Positions 1-9,232 of a stretch of DNA of 64,000 nucleotides are shown piece by piece (position 1 is the stretch's first letter; each line of letters begins with the position of its first letter). Source of the stretch: Verrucomicrobiota bacterium (GTDB lineage: Bacteria; Verrucomicrobiota; Verrucomicrobiia; Opitutales; Opitutaceae); assembly GCA_016222805.1 (NCBI GenBank), contig JACRQG010000011.1, forward strand, positions 62,001 to 126,000, written 5' to 3'. The notes below the pieces were generated by a model. It ran no database searches and had not been told where the DNA came from. It was given only the letters and a program-made list of their open reading frames with translations. The translations under genes and the position numbers were made by a program.

Positions 1-519
1 GGCACGGGCGGACAGTGCCTGGTGGATTTTCCGTGGGAGGTCGGGGTAGTGCAGCGCTTCCTGGTCCGGGCGGAGACGCATGGGGAGAAGACCGCGTATT
101 CAGGGTGGCTGTACGACCCCGCGGCCCGGGGCTGGCGCCACCTCGTCACGTTCCGGACCCGGAATGCCGGCCGGCGGTTGCGCGGGCTTTACTCCTTCGT
201 GGAGGATTTCCGCCGCGACGGCCGGAGTGTGGAGGAAGTGCGACGGGCGCGGTTCCTCGGCGGGGCGGTCCGGAACTCCGCCGGCGAATGGCGTCCGCTG
301 ACGGAGGCGAAGTTCACGGCCTCGCGGGCGGCCTGGGAGGCGCGGGACAACATCAACGCCGGCGTCGAGTCCGGCTCGTTCTTTCTGGCCACCGGAGGAG
401 AGACACGCCGCGGGCCCGAACTGAGTACGTTGCTGGTCGAGCCGGCGGCGGGAGGTACGGGGCCGGCCGATCTTCCGGCGGCGGTCTGGGCCTCGACCGC
501 GGAAGCGAAGCCCAGGTAA
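1..519 (+). CDS. DUF3472 domain protein, C-terminal part (cut by window edge)
   Basis: The reading frame is open from base 1 (GTGGQCLVDFPW) to the TAA at 517-519, so the true start lies upstream. The 172 residues match the DUF3472 pattern: a GGQ..L.FPW entry, RFLVRAE, a YDP-type turn, GLYSFVEDF, then a late glycine-rich strand ending in GSFFLATGG. DUF3472 proteins are mostly secreted and are often found near polysaccharide-degradation genes; no activity is established that I know of. The GTG at 22 is an internal valine, not a convincing start. It converges on the O-methyltransferase gene, with a GC hairpin between them. Confidence 0.8.
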   Translation, partial: GTGGQCLVDFPWEVGVVQRFLVRAETHGEKTAYSGWLYDPAARGWRHLVTFRTRNAGRRLRGLYSFVEDFRRDGRSVEEVRRARFLGGAVRNSAGEWRPLTEAKFTASRAAWEARDNINAGVESGSFFLATGGETRRGPELSTLLVEPAAGGTGPADLPAAVWASTAEAKPR

Positions 520-569
520 GGCGGAGAGTGAGAGGCGGTGGGCCGTGCGGCGAGGCAAGGGTGCCGGGT

Positions 570-586
570 GGCGGGCCGAGCCCGCC
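570..586. terminator. GC hairpin between convergent genes
   Basis: A perfect 7-bp stem (GGCGGGC/GCCCGCC) with a CGA loop sits between two convergent stop codons. No strong T-run follows on either strand, so intrinsic termination is only plausible. Confidence 0.35.
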
Positions 587-606
587 GCTTCTCCGGGTTG
601 CGCCCC

Positions 607-1344
607 CTACCGTTTCTTCATCGTCACGCTGATGCCGGACGTGCCGAGATTGAGGAACACCGTTTCGAGTGCAGGGTTGGTGGTGATGGCCCGGATATAG
701 GCGGGGTCCGCCTGCTGACGGCTGATGTTGTGGGCCACGACCAGGCCTCCCGGGCGCAGGAGCGGCAGGAGTTTGTTCAGGTAGTCGACGTAGCCTTCCT
801 TGTCCGCATCGAGGAACATGAGGTCGATAGGATCCTTGACCTCCTTCACCTTCTCGTGGGCGTCGCCCATGACGAGCGTGACGCGGTGAGCCACCCCGGC
901 GCGCTGGAAGTTCTCGCGAGCGAGGGCGGCCCGGCCCTCATCGATTTCAAAGGTGGTGAGTCGGCCGCCCGTTTTCTGCAGGGCGAGGCACAACCAGGTG
1001 CCGGAGTAACCCACGGAGGTTCCGAGTTCGACGACGTGCTGGGCGTTGAGGGACTCCGCGAGCAGGCGCAGAATCCGGCCATCCTCCTCCGGCACACTCA
1101 TGCTGCCGCGGCGCTGGCGCGCGGAAATGTCGGCCAGGACGTCGAGGATCTTCTTCTCGGCGGCGTCCGCCGGGAGGGTGGTGGCGCTGAAGGCACCGGC
1201 ACTGTCGCCGCCGGGGCCGCGGCCCTTCCCCGGGGGACGGGTCCCTCGCGGTGGAGGTTCACCGGCTGGTTGGGCCGGAAGGAGCGAGCTCAGACTTCCG
1301 AGCATCGCCAGTGAAAGAACGAGGAGGCGGAGCGGAGTTTTCAT
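607..1344 (-). CDS. Exported class I SAM-dependent O-methyltransferase (family 3 type)
   Basis: The 245-residue protein has SAM motif I (VVELGTSVGYSG, about 104-115), an acidic ribose-binding stretch (TFEIDEGRA) and the FLDADKEGYVDYL segment (177-189) typical of the caffeoyl-CoA/catechol O-methyltransferase family, whose members methylate hydroxyls in a Mg-dependent way. I chose the ATG at 1344 because it starts directly on a signal-peptide-like sequence (MKTPLRLLVLSLAMLG, with AQPAG near 25-29). A Pro/Gly-rich linker (28-50) precedes the catalytic fold. A signal peptide is odd for a SAM enzyme, because SAM is cytoplasmic. An upstream in-frame ATG at 1383 would bury the signal. The substrate is unknown. 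Confidence 0.8.
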   Translation of the reverse strand: MKTPLRLLVLSLAMLGSLSSLLPAQPAGEPPPRGTRPPGKGRGPGGDSAGAFSATTLPADAAEKKILDVLADISARQRRGSMSVPEEDGRILRLLAESLNAQHVVELGTSVGYSGTWLCLALQKTGGRLTTFEIDEGRAALARENFQRAGVAHRVTLVMGDAHEKVKEVKDPIDLMFLDADKEGYVDYLNKLLPLLRPGGLVVAHNISRQQADPAYIRAITTNPALETVFLNLGTSGISVTMKKR

Positions 1345-1398
1345 GCGGAAGGAGGAAGTGGCTTGGCAAAGGGCGGGACGCATGGGCGGGAAGGAAGT

Positions 1399-2784
1399 TC
1401 AACCAACGACGGGCGATTTGGCGCCGGAGGCGGAGGGATTCGGCTCGTCGAACTGGAGGGGCCGGGTGAAACCCCGCGTGCGCCACGCGCCGTACACCAG
1501 GCCGGCGGTCATCCAGCCGGCACCGCCCAGAATGGCCGCGGGTCCGAGATTGAGCCAGAGGCCGAGGCAGATGAGGAAGCCGCCCAGCGGGGCGAGGGCA
1601 TCGCGAAGACGCCGGTGGGAGGCGCGGAGGTAGAAACGGGTAAAGGCCGCCGCGTTCACCCCCATGAAGGCGAGCAGGGCACCGAAATTCAGCAACTCGG
1701 CCCCGGTGCCGAACGAGACGAGATGGGAGCCGGTCAGCACGAGCGCGCCGACCAGGAGGACATTCCAGTGCGGCACGCCGGAGGCCGGATGGACCTCGCC
1801 GAAGAAACGGCGCGGAAGGGCGCCGCTGCGGCCCATGCCGTAGAGCAACCGCGCCGCCCCGAGGTGCGCGCCGAGGCCGGAGCCGAGATTGGCGACGAGG
1901 AGCGTGAGCCCCACCACGCCAAGGAGCGGCGCCCACGCTCGGCCGGCGACTGCGACGTAGGCAGTGTCGACGTTGGGGAATGGTTCCGACGCGGGCCAGA
2001 TCAACTGCGCCAGGTAGACCTCGACGGCCGCGAGGAGCCCGATCGCGAAGCACGTGAGCACGGTGGCGAGGAGGACGTTGCGACGCGGGTTCTCGACCTC
2101 CTCCGAGAGCGTCGAAATGCCATCGAATCCGATGTAGGTCAGCACGGCGATCGAGGTGCACCCGAACACGGCGTCGAGGCGAAAGGTCGCCGGATCGTAG
2201 AACGGACGGGTCAGGAAGCCGGCCGGGTGCGGACCCGTTCGCGCCAGGTGGGCGACGCCGGCGCCGAGGATCACGACGACCACGAGGCCCATGCCGGCGG
2301 CGAGGAACGTGTTCAGCCGGGCGGAGGTGTGGACGCCCCGCAGGTTGAGCAGGGTGAAGGTGGCGGCGAAGATCACCTTCCAGCCCCAGAGAGGGATGAC
2401 GGGCAGGAACGTGTGGGCCTGCTGGGAGCACCAGATCGTGCAGATCAGCGGATTAAAGACATAGTCCATCACCATACCCCAGCCGGTCAGCCAGCCGAGG
2501 CCGGGGTGGATCTCCCGCGCCACATAGGTGAAGGCCGAACCGGCGTTGGGGTACGCACTCGCCATGCGACCATAGCTCAGGCCGGTGAGCAGCATCGCGA
2601 CCATGGCGATAAGGAGAGCGGTGACGACGTGACCCTGGCCGCGCTCGCTCAGTACGCCAAACACGGACATCGGCGCGACGGGTTGGATGACGATGATCCC
2701 GTAGAGGACCAGATCCTGAAGGCGGAGCACGCGGCGCAGGCCGGGCGCGGCGGCAGGAGAGGCAGGGGAGGCAGGGGCCTGCAT
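1399..2784 (-). CDS. APC-family amino acid permease
   Basis: A 461-residue polytopic inner-membrane protein with about 12 hydrophobic segments. The early GxxxxxQPVAPMSVFG helix break and the later IGFDGISTLSEEVENPRRN motif are typical of the amino acid-polyamine-organocation (APC) superfamily, which takes up amino acids or amines with a proton or sodium. GSAFTYVAREIHPGLGWLTGW matches the TM3 region of bacterial permeases. The ATG at 2784 gives a short cytoplasmic N-terminus before TM1. The O-methyltransferase lies 54 bp downstream on the same strand, so co-transcription is possible. Substrate cannot be read from sequence. Confidence 0.85.
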   Translation of the reverse strand: MQAPASPASPAAAPGLRRVLRLQDLVLYGIIVIQPVAPMSVFGVLSERGQGHVVTALLIAMVAMLLTGLSYGRMASAYPNAGSAFTYVAREIHPGLGWLTGWGMVMDYVFNPLICTIWCSQQAHTFLPVIPLWGWKVIFAATFTLLNLRGVHTSARLNTFLAAGMGLVVVVILGAGVAHLARTGPHPAGFLTRPFYDPATFRLDAVFGCTSIAVLTYIGFDGISTLSEEVENPRRNVLLATVLTCFAIGLLAAVEVYLAQLIWPASEPFPNVDTAYVAVAGRAWAPLLGVVGLTLLVANLGSGLGAHLGAARLLYGMGRSGALPRRFFGEVHPASGVPHWNVLLVGALVLTGSHLVSFGTGAELLNFGALLAFMGVNAAAFTRFYLRASHRRLRDALAPLGGFLICLGLWLNLGPAAILGGAGWMTAGLVYGAWRTRGFTRPLQFDEPNPSASGAKSPVVG

Positions 2785-2933
2785 GGCAGGGACGGGGCTA
2801 GACTTGCGGCGACGCGGGACTACGGGAAGCAGTTTCGCATCGCGGTCCGGTTCGCCCGTTGGGGTGCAGGAAGCGTTGCACCTTCGGCCCGGGCGGCGTA
2901 GGCGTGCCGGTGGTCGTCGTGACTTCCTGCACC

Positions 2934-4835
2934 ATGCGTGTCCTCTCTTTTCCGGTCCTCCTGGTCGTATTCGCCGTCCGCGGGTTTTCCGTTGCCGCGC
3001 CGGAGCGGCCGAACGTCCTCTGGATCACGGCCGAGGATCTGAGTCCGCACCTCGGATCCTACGGGGATCCGGTGGCCCGCACGCCGCACCTCGACGCTTT
3101 TGCGCGCGAGGCCGTGCGCTACACGCGGGCATTTGCCGCGGCGCCGGTCTGCTCGCCTTCGCGGGCCACGCTGATCTCGGGCGTCTGGGCCAACTCGCTC
3201 GGCAACCCGCATCTCCGGTGCGAAGGCCGGCTGCCGGACGGGTTGGAAGGCTATCCCTCCTACCTGCGCTCGGCGGGTTACTTCACCTCCAACGACGTCA
3301 AGACCGACTACAACCTGCGAGACGAGGCGGCGGCCGTGCGACGCTGGTGGGATCGTTGCGCGGCCGGGGCCAGTTGGCGCCAGCGCGCGGCGGGTCAGTC
3401 TTTTTTCTCGGTGATTAACCTAATGGAGACCCATCAGTCGCGCACCAGCGTCTGGCCGGAGGCGCAGTTTGAACAACAGATTGGCCGCCGGTTGGCCGCC
3501 GCGGAGCGAGCCGACCCGAAGCAGGTGCCGGTGCCGCCGTTTTATCCGGACACCGCGGCCAGCCGCCAGGCGCTCGCGCGCTACTACGACTGCATCGCCG
3601 CGATGGACCGGCGCGTCGGGGAGATCCTTCGCGCCCTCGCGGATGACGGGCTGGCGGAGGACACGATCGTGTTCTTCTACGGCGATCACGGGATGGGGAT
3701 GCCGAGGGGAAAGCGCCTCCTGCACGATTCCGGGATGCGCGTGCCGCTCCTGATTCGCTTTCCGCGCAAGTGGGCGCATCTGGCTCCGGCGGCGCCCGGG
3801 GCTGAGGTCGGCCGGCTGGTGACGTTTGTGGATTTTGCCCCGACGGTGCTGAGCCTCGCGGGCGTGCCGATCCCGCGGCATTACCAGGGCGTGGCCTTTT
3901 TGGGTGCCGCCGCCGGCCTGCCCCGCCGGCTCGTGTACGGGGCGCGCGATCGCGTCGATGAGGTCTTCGACACCGCGCGCTCGGTGCGGGATGGGCGCTG
4001 GCTCTACGTCCGCAATTACCGGCCGCACCTTTCGTGGGCGCCCCCGGAGGGGTACTCCGATGGTTCTCCTTTCCGGCGGGGTCTGACGGAGGCGGCCCGC
4101 CAGGGCCTCGATGGTCTGGGGACCGGGGCGACCGCGTGGCTGGCGGCATCGCGGCCGCGCGAAGAGTTGTACGACGTCGTGGCTGATCCCTTTCAGATCC
4201 ACAACCTGGCGCAGGATCCCGCGCACGCTGCGACGCTGGCTGCGAAGCGGGCCGAACTGCGCCAGTGGCAGGAGGAGATCCGCGATGTTGCCGTCGTGCC
4301 GGAGCAGATTGTGGCGGCGCAGTCGGGCGGGCGGGCACCGTACGACTGGGCGCGGCAATCCGGCTCCTTCGCGCTGGCGAGGATCCTCGCGGCGGCGGAG
4401 GCGGTGGGGGATCCGGGGGCGGCGGGGCGGCAGCGTCAGGGTCTGGCGGATGCCGAGGCCGCGGTCCGGTACTGGTCGGCGGTGGGGCTGCGGGCGAACC
4501 CCGCGGCGGCGCGTGACGCGGTGAGGGAACTGGAGCGGGCGCTGGACGACGGTTCCCCGGCGGTGCGAATCGAAGCGGCGGTGGCGCTGGTGGGGGCGGG
4601 GCAAGGCGAGAAAGGGCTGCCGGTCCTGAGGCGAGCGCTGACCGGGGAAGACCTGGATACGGCGTTGCAGGCGGCCCGAGGGCTGCAAGGGATGGACGAG
4701 GGGGCGCGACCCGTGCTGGGCGCAATGCGCGAGCGGCTCACCTTGGCGAAGCAGCGGCAGGAGCAGGTTTCCCACGAGCTGTATCTCGCCTTCAGCCTGG
4801 GGGCGGCGTGTGCCCGCCTCGAATCGTCGCGCTAG
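2934..4835 (+). CDS. Formylglycine sulfatase with C-terminal HEAT-like extension
   Basis: A 633-residue exported sulfatase. The signal peptide (1-22, ending SVAAPERP) starts at the ATG at 2934 after a C/T-rich leader. The metal site begins ITAEDLSPHLGSYG (31-44). The formylglycine signature is CSPSR with Cys73 as the residue to be oxidised, and FFYGDHGMGMPRGKR supplies the late metal ligands. After about residue 470 the protein carries alanine-rich helical pairs (AAVRYWSAVGL, PAVRIEAAVALVGAG) resembling HEAT repeats. The sulfatase at 28410-30341 has the same layout, including KTDYNLR/KEDYNLR and SATRSVRDGR-like stretches, so the two are relatives. Likely periplasmic removal of sulfate from a carbohydrate; no specific substrate assigned. 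Confidence 0.88.
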   Translation: MRVLSFPVLLVVFAVRGFSVAAPERPNVLWITAEDLSPHLGSYGDPVARTPHLDAFAREAVRYTRAFAAAPVCSPSRATLISGVWANSLGNPHLRCEGRLPDGLEGYPSYLRSAGYFTSNDVKTDYNLRDEAAAVRRWWDRCAAGASWRQRAAGQSFFSVINLMETHQSRTSVWPEAQFEQQIGRRLAAAERADPKQVPVPPFYPDTAASRQALARYYDCIAAMDRRVGEILRALADDGLAEDTIVFFYGDHGMGMPRGKRLLHDSGMRVPLLIRFPRKWAHLAPAAPGAEVGRLVTFVDFAPTVLSLAGVPIPRHYQGVAFLGAAAGLPRRLVYGARDRVDEVFDTARSVRDGRWLYVRNYRPHLSWAPPEGYSDGSPFRRGLTEAARQGLDGLGTGATAWLAASRPREELYDVVADPFQIHNLAQDPAHAATLAAKRAELRQWQEEIRDVAVVPEQIVAAQSGGRAPYDWARQSGSFALARILAAAEAVGDPGAAGRQRQGLADAEAAVRYWSAVGLRANPAAARDAVRELERALDDGSPAVRIEAAVALVGAGQGEKGLPVLRRALTGEDLDTALQAARGLQGMDEGARPVLGAMRERLTLAKQRQEQVSHELYLAFSLGAACARLESSR

Positions 4836-4870
4836 TGCCGGTGCGTTCGCGGTAACTGGCGGGCGTCGCC

Positions 4871-4905
4871 AAAGAAAACCGCCGCACCCCGGAGGAGTGC
4901 GGCGG
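4871..4905 (-). terminator. Rho-independent terminator of the Oar-like TonB receptor gene
   Basis: Read on the minus strand, a 9-bp perfect stem (CCGCCGCAC/GTGCGGCGG, arms 4897-4905 and 4879-4887) with a 9-nt loop is followed at once by TTTTCTTT (4878-4871). It lies 25 bp after the receptor's stop. This is the clearest intrinsic terminator in the window. Confidence 0.8.
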
Positions 4906-4929
4906 CAATGGCGAAAAACGCCTTCGAAC

Positions 4930-7900
4930 TTAGAAGCGCACCGTGGCGCCGAACTGCACCCGCCAGCGGGAAGCGTTGTTGTCGATCACGACACCGGCCG
5001 GGGCGGCCGTGTAGGTCGGGACCAACTGCCCGTTGGCGTTGTACGTCGCGTTGCCCATGATGCGGCGGTAGTACACGGCGTTGTTGGTGTTGGTGAGCAG
5101 CTTGACGTCGCCGAAGTACTGCCGGCTGAGCCAGAAGCCGAAGTTGACGAAGTCCATGAAGATCTCGACCTCGACCGGCTGGTAGATCGGGATCCGCTGG
5201 GTGATCTTCAGATCGAGCTGGTTGATCCAGGGTTGGATGAACGCATTGCGGGGCGCGAAGGTGCCCGCGAACTTGTTCAGGCCGCTGGTGGCCAGGAAGT
5301 CGAAGTAGGCGGCCTGCTGGGCGGAGTTCATGCCGGCGAGGCTGATCTTCGGGTCGGTCGGGCCGGTGGGCACGTAGACCAGGTCGTTGGTCGTGACACC
5401 GTCGCCGTTCACGTCGTTGTTGTACGTGTAGGAGTACGGATTGCCGGAGCGGCCTTCGTAGTACAGCGAGGTCTTCATCTTCCAGCCCTTGGCCCATTCG
5501 AACTGGCGGGAGACCGAGGTCTGCAGGCGATGGCGGATTTCGAAGTCCGAGCGGGCGACCTCGATCGAGTTCTGGTTGAAGACCGCATTGCGGCTCCAGC
5601 CGTCGAGGGCGACCGTCTGGCCGAACGACTGGGCCTCCCGGGAGCGGCCGGTGGTGTAGGAGAGGTTGTAGGCCCAGTTGTTCTTCATCGGGCGGTCGAT
5701 GGTCAGGCTGTAGTAGGCGGTGCGGCCGTCGCCGATGTTGCGCACGCGAATGACCTCGTTGAACAGCGTGCTGGCGGCGCCGGCGCTGTTGGAGGCGCCG
5801 TTGAAGCGCTGGCGGCCGTCGAGGCCCACCGCGGGACCCGAGGTGGCAGTTACGACGAGCGGCTTGATGTTCATATTGTCGGTGAAAAACGACTTGTCGG
5901 TGCGGGTGAACACGGCCTCCGCGGACACGTTGATGCCGATGCCCGGCACCTTGCGATCGACGGCCAGGCTGCCGCGCCAGACGGAGGGAAGCTTGAGGCC
6001 ATCCTGAAGCAGCGCGATGCCGCGGCGGGCGGTGGGATCGCCGTCGGTCGGGGCGACGCCGATCGGGTTGGCGGGATCAAACGTGTTGCGCAGGTAGTTC
6101 GTGAGCGTCGGCGGCGTGTTGTTCGGCGCGCCCAGGATCGAACTCTGGGTGATGGAGAAGCGGCCGACGCCGGAATTGCCATAGGCATTGGAGATGAAGA
6201 CCCACGGGGCGCGGCCGACGAAGTGGCCGAGGCCGCCGCGGAGCTGCATGCTGCGTTCGCTGTCGACCGCCCAGTTGAAGGCGACGCGCGGCGAGAAGGT
6301 CTGGACGCCGTCGATGTTGCCGTCGTTGCGGACGCCGAGGGCCGTGACCAGCGCCTGATTGAGCGGCGGACGCGTGGGGGAATCCACGAGGTCCGTGCGG
6401 ATGCCGCCGGTGAGGGTGAGGCGCGGCGTGATCTCCCATTTGGCCTGGCCGAAGACGCCGGTGTTGGAGAACGACGAGAGGTCGGCGGCCGGTGTACCCT
6501 GCACATAGAAGGCGCGGCTAAAGGCTGCCGGACGATCGGCGACGAAGTCGGCGACCGAGGCGTAATCGAAGATGCCGTAGGACGAGGCGCGGAAGAGGTT
6601 GAAGAAGTCACTCTCCTCCCGGTCGAAGCCGCCCGTGAAGGTGAAGTTCTTCCAGAAGTAGTCGGCATTGCCGGAGTAGCTCTCCGTGTTCACGCGGATG
6701 ATGTTGCCGTGGCGGAACTGCTCCATGCCCCAGGCGAGGACGCCGTTGGTGATGTTGGCGCCGGCGCTGTTGATGCCACTGACGCCCATGATGCGGACTT
6801 CGGGCAGCACGACCGGATTGGTGGTCAGCTGCTCGTACGACGTCTTGGCGTACTTGAACTCGGTCTTGAAGTCCGGGGTCCACTGGCTGTTCAGCGTGCC
6901 GGCATACACCTCCTCGGTGCGGATCTGGGCGTAGAAGTTGGAGCTCAACACGGTGCCGGCGCTGGTGGTCGGGATGGCGGCCGAGAGGATCGGGTTCGCG
7001 AAGGAGCCGAACACGCTGTAGCGGCCGAACTGGGGCAGGGTGCCGACCGTCTCGTTGTAGCGGACGGACAGGCGGTGGTCCTTGGTGATGTTCCAGTCGA
7101 GCTTGTAGAGCTTCTTTTCCTCCTCGGTGACGATAACACCGGCGCCGCCAAAGGTGCCCTGGTCGAAGCTCTTGCCCGAGGCGGTCTTGATGGCGTTGAT
7201 GGCGTTGTTGATCGCGGTGAGGTCGGTCGTGCTCGGCGTGAGGCCGGGCGTGGGAGCGGTCTGCTCCCGGTGGAACTTCTCGTAGTTGCCGAAGAAGAAC
7301 AGGCGATTCTTCAGGATCGGGCCGCCGAGGGTGGCGCCCCAGGTGCGGCGCTCATCGAAAGGCCGGGTGCCGGCGGTGCCGCCCACGAGGTCCTTGGCCG
7401 CGTACTTCTGGTCGGAGTAGTAGCCATAGAGGCTGCCCTTGAACTGGTTCGTGCCGCTACGGGTCACGGCGTTGACGGCGGCGCCCGTGAAGCCGCTCTG
7501 CCGCACGTCGAAGGGCGAGACGGAGATGGAGAATTGTTCGACGGTCTCGATCGAGAGCGGATTGAAGAACGACTGGAGGCCGGAGGCGTTCAGGCCGAAC
7601 TGATCGTTGATGCGCGCGCCGTCGAGCATGACGGAGTTGAAGCGGTTGTTGGTTCCGACTGCCGCGAGCATGCCTTCCTGGCGATCGCCGAAGACGTTGC
7701 GCAGGGTGACCATGGCGTTGGTGCGGGCGAGGTCGGCGAAGGAGCGCTGCGCCGTCGGCTGCAGGAGCAGGCGATCGCGGTCGAGCAGGCTCGCTGCGCC
7801 CATGGCCCCGGCATCAAGCGCCAGGACCTGGTCCTTGACCATGAACTTCTCCATCACGACGACGGAGCTGGGCTCGAGGACGAAAGGAACGTCCACGTCC

Positions 7901-8238
7901 TGGCCCAGCGCGGTCATGACATCCGTGCGCTCCACCCCCTTGAATCCGCCGGCGGTGACGGACACCGTGTAGGGGCCGCCAACCACCAGTCCACGGAAGT
8001 TGTAGCGACCGGACTCCGTCGAGGTGGCGGAGTAGGCCGTGCCCGTGGGGGTGTGGACGGCGTTGACGGTGGCGTTGGCCACCGGCTTGCCGTTGGTGTC
8101 GCGAACCGTGCCGGTGAGGCCGGAGGAGACGACGCCCTGGGCGCCGGCGAAGGGCGCGAGTGCGCAGGCGAGGAAGCACGCAGCGACGCGGAGGAACAGC
8201 GGTCGTGCGGAATGTGTGCTTGGGTGTGGTAGCTTCAT
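4930..8238 (-). CDS. TonB-dependent receptor, Oar-like, with carboxypeptidase-regulatory-like N-domain
   Basis: A 1102-residue outer-membrane receptor. The order is: signal peptide (MKLPHPSTHS... to AGAQG, 1-35); a carboxypeptidase-regulatory-like beta-sandwich (GLTGTVRDTNGKPVANATV..., about 40-122); a TonB-box-like MEKFMV (129-134); a plug (LNASGLQSFFNPLSIETVEQFSISVSPFDVRQSG); and a long beta-barrel ending in phenylalanine (VQFGATVRF). AVNAVTRSGTNQFKGSLYGY and NRLFFFGNYE are typical of the Oar branch, often tied to uptake or display of large substrates. I chose the ATG at 8238 because it begins the signal peptide directly; an in-frame ATG 51 bp upstream does not. It has its own terminator and is divergent from the next gene. 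Confidence 0.88.
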   Translation of the reverse strand: MKLPHPSTHSARPLFLRVAACFLACALAPFAGAQGVVSSGLTGTVRDTNGKPVANATVNAVHTPTGTAYSATSTESGRYNFRGLVVGGPYTVSVTAGGFKGVERTDVMTALGQDVDVPFVLEPSSVVVMEKFMVKDQVLALDAGAMGAASLLDRDRLLLQPTAQRSFADLARTNAMVTLRNVFGDRQEGMLAAVGTNNRFNSVMLDGARINDQFGLNASGLQSFFNPLSIETVEQFSISVSPFDVRQSGFTGAAVNAVTRSGTNQFKGSLYGYYSDQKYAAKDLVGGTAGTRPFDERRTWGATLGGPILKNRLFFFGNYEKFHREQTAPTPGLTPSTTDLTAINNAINAIKTASGKSFDQGTFGGAGVIVTEEEKKLYKLDWNITKDHRLSVRYNETVGTLPQFGRYSVFGSFANPILSAAIPTTSAGTVLSSNFYAQIRTEEVYAGTLNSQWTPDFKTEFKYAKTSYEQLTTNPVVLPEVRIMGVSGINSAGANITNGVLAWGMEQFRHGNIIRVNTESYSGNADYFWKNFTFTGGFDREESDFFNLFRASSYGIFDYASVADFVADRPAAFSRAFYVQGTPAADLSSFSNTGVFGQAKWEITPRLTLTGGIRTDLVDSPTRPPLNQALVTALGVRNDGNIDGVQTFSPRVAFNWAVDSERSMQLRGGLGHFVGRAPWVFISNAYGNSGVGRFSITQSSILGAPNNTPPTLTNYLRNTFDPANPIGVAPTDGDPTARRGIALLQDGLKLPSVWRGSLAVDRKVPGIGINVSAEAVFTRTDKSFFTDNMNIKPLVVTATSGPAVGLDGRQRFNGASNSAGAASTLFNEVIRVRNIGDGRTAYYSLTIDRPMKNNWAYNLSYTTGRSREAQSFGQTVALDGWSRNAVFNQNSIEVARSDFEIRHRLQTSVSRQFEWAKGWKMKTSLYYEGRSGNPYSYTYNNDVNGDGVTTNDLVYVPTGPTDPKISLAGMNSAQQAAYFDFLATSGLNKFAGTFAPRNAFIQPWINQLDLKITQRIPIYQPVEVEIFMDFVNFGFWLSRQYFGDVKLLTNTNNAVYYRRIMGNATYNANGQLVPTYTAAPAGVVIDNNASRWRVQFGATVRF

Positions 8239-8475
8239 GGATGAGGAGCAGACGAGAGAAAGAGCACTAAATGGGGCGGACTTGGCCAAGGGCGTCTAGT
8301 GCGGAGTGCGCACAAGATATTCACAGATCGAGGATCCGGCGCGCCGCGGCAAGCGGGGAATGGTGGAAACGGCGTGACGGGCCAACCGAGTCGCCGGGTG
8401 GCACCGGTACCTGGAGTGGGCCCCTGGGGGGGCCTGCACGTGGGGCTTGAAGGACGTCCGGGCGTCCGGTTTCGT

Positions 8476-9186
8476 GTGCCGGTGAGGTTCTGGAATGCCC
8501 TGTCCACCCTGCTGCGGAAAGGTCGCCTGGTGCGCGATTGCAGCGCGGTATTGCCGACCGGGCGCGGCCTCGCGGTCCTGGCTGTCTTCTGCCTCGCGGG
8601 GGCGCTGGTGGCTGTCCGTGGCGTGTACCCCTTTCTGGCCGTGACGGAGCGGCTGGGCACCGAAGTCTTGGTGGTTGAAGGGTGGGTGCCTGACTTTGCC
8701 TTGCGGGCGGGATGGGAGGAATACCGCCGCGGAGGGTATCGCGAACTGTTGCTGACCGGAGGTCCGCTGGAAAGGGGCTCGCCGCTCTTTGCCTATGGAA
8801 ACCATGCCGAAGTTGCCCGGGAGACGCTCGTGCGGTTCGGGGCTGCGGCCGAGGTCCTGCGCGCGGTGCCGGCGCCCGCCGTGAGGAAGGACCGGACTTA
8901 CGCCTCGGCCCTGGCCCTGCGCGACTGGATGCGGAAACAGGGCAGGCTCCCGCAGGCGATCAATGTCCTGACGACCGACGTGCATGCCCGGCGCACCCGG
9001 CTGCTGTTTGAACGCGCGTTTGGCTCCGAGGTGGGGATCGGCATCGTGGCGACGCCCGATGAACGATTCGATGCCGCCCGCTGGTGGCGGTCCAGCATGG
9101 GTGTTCGTACCGTGCTGGACGAGGTAATCGGCTACGTTTACGCCCGATGCCTGTTTGCGCTCTCGGACGACGCCAAGGGGGAGTGA
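8476..9186 (+). CDS. YdcF/SanA/ElyC-like (DUF218-type) membrane-anchored protein
   Basis: The protein has one N-terminal membrane helix (GRGLAVLAVFCLAGALVAV) and then a DUF218-like alpha/beta domain: TEVLVVEGWVPDFALRAGWEEYRRGGYRELLLTGGP, an AYGNHAEVARE segment, RTYASALALRDWM, and INVLTTDVHARRTRLLFERAFG. DUF218 proteins (SanA, ElyC and YdcF in E. coli) act at the cell envelope, with poorly known chemistry. The start is uncertain: the frame is open from a GTG at 8299, but its first 59 residues look non-coding. I prefer GTG 8476 or 8482, just before the basic stretch preceding the helix. It is divergent from the TonB receptor. Confidence 0.7.
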   Translation: MPVRFWNALSTLLRKGRLVRDCSAVLPTGRGLAVLAVFCLAGALVAVRGVYPFLAVTERLGTEVLVVEGWVPDFALRAGWEEYRRGGYRELLLTGGPLERGSPLFAYGNHAEVARETLVRFGAAAEVLRAVPAPAVRKDRTYASALALRDWMRKQGRLPQAINVLTTDVHARRTRLLFERAFGSEVGIGIVATPDERFDAARWWRSSMGVRTVLDEVIGYVYARCLFALSDDAKGE

Positions 9187-9232
9187 GGAGGCCCGTCTCG
9201 ATTGAGGAGGAGGGGCCCCCTTCCCGAGCGTC

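Noticed and set aside
15-632. A 205-codon frame overlapping the DUF3472 gene and the next intergenic region
   Set aside because: Gly/Arg-rich frame-shifted shadow that runs over the real stop codon and the GC hairpin.
4810-8232. A 1140-codon open frame antisense to the Oar-like TonB receptor
   Set aside because: It is a mirror of codon bias in a GC-rich gene. Its translation is Val/Glu/Asp/Arg-rich without domains, whereas the opposite strand has a signal peptide, plug, barrel and terminator.
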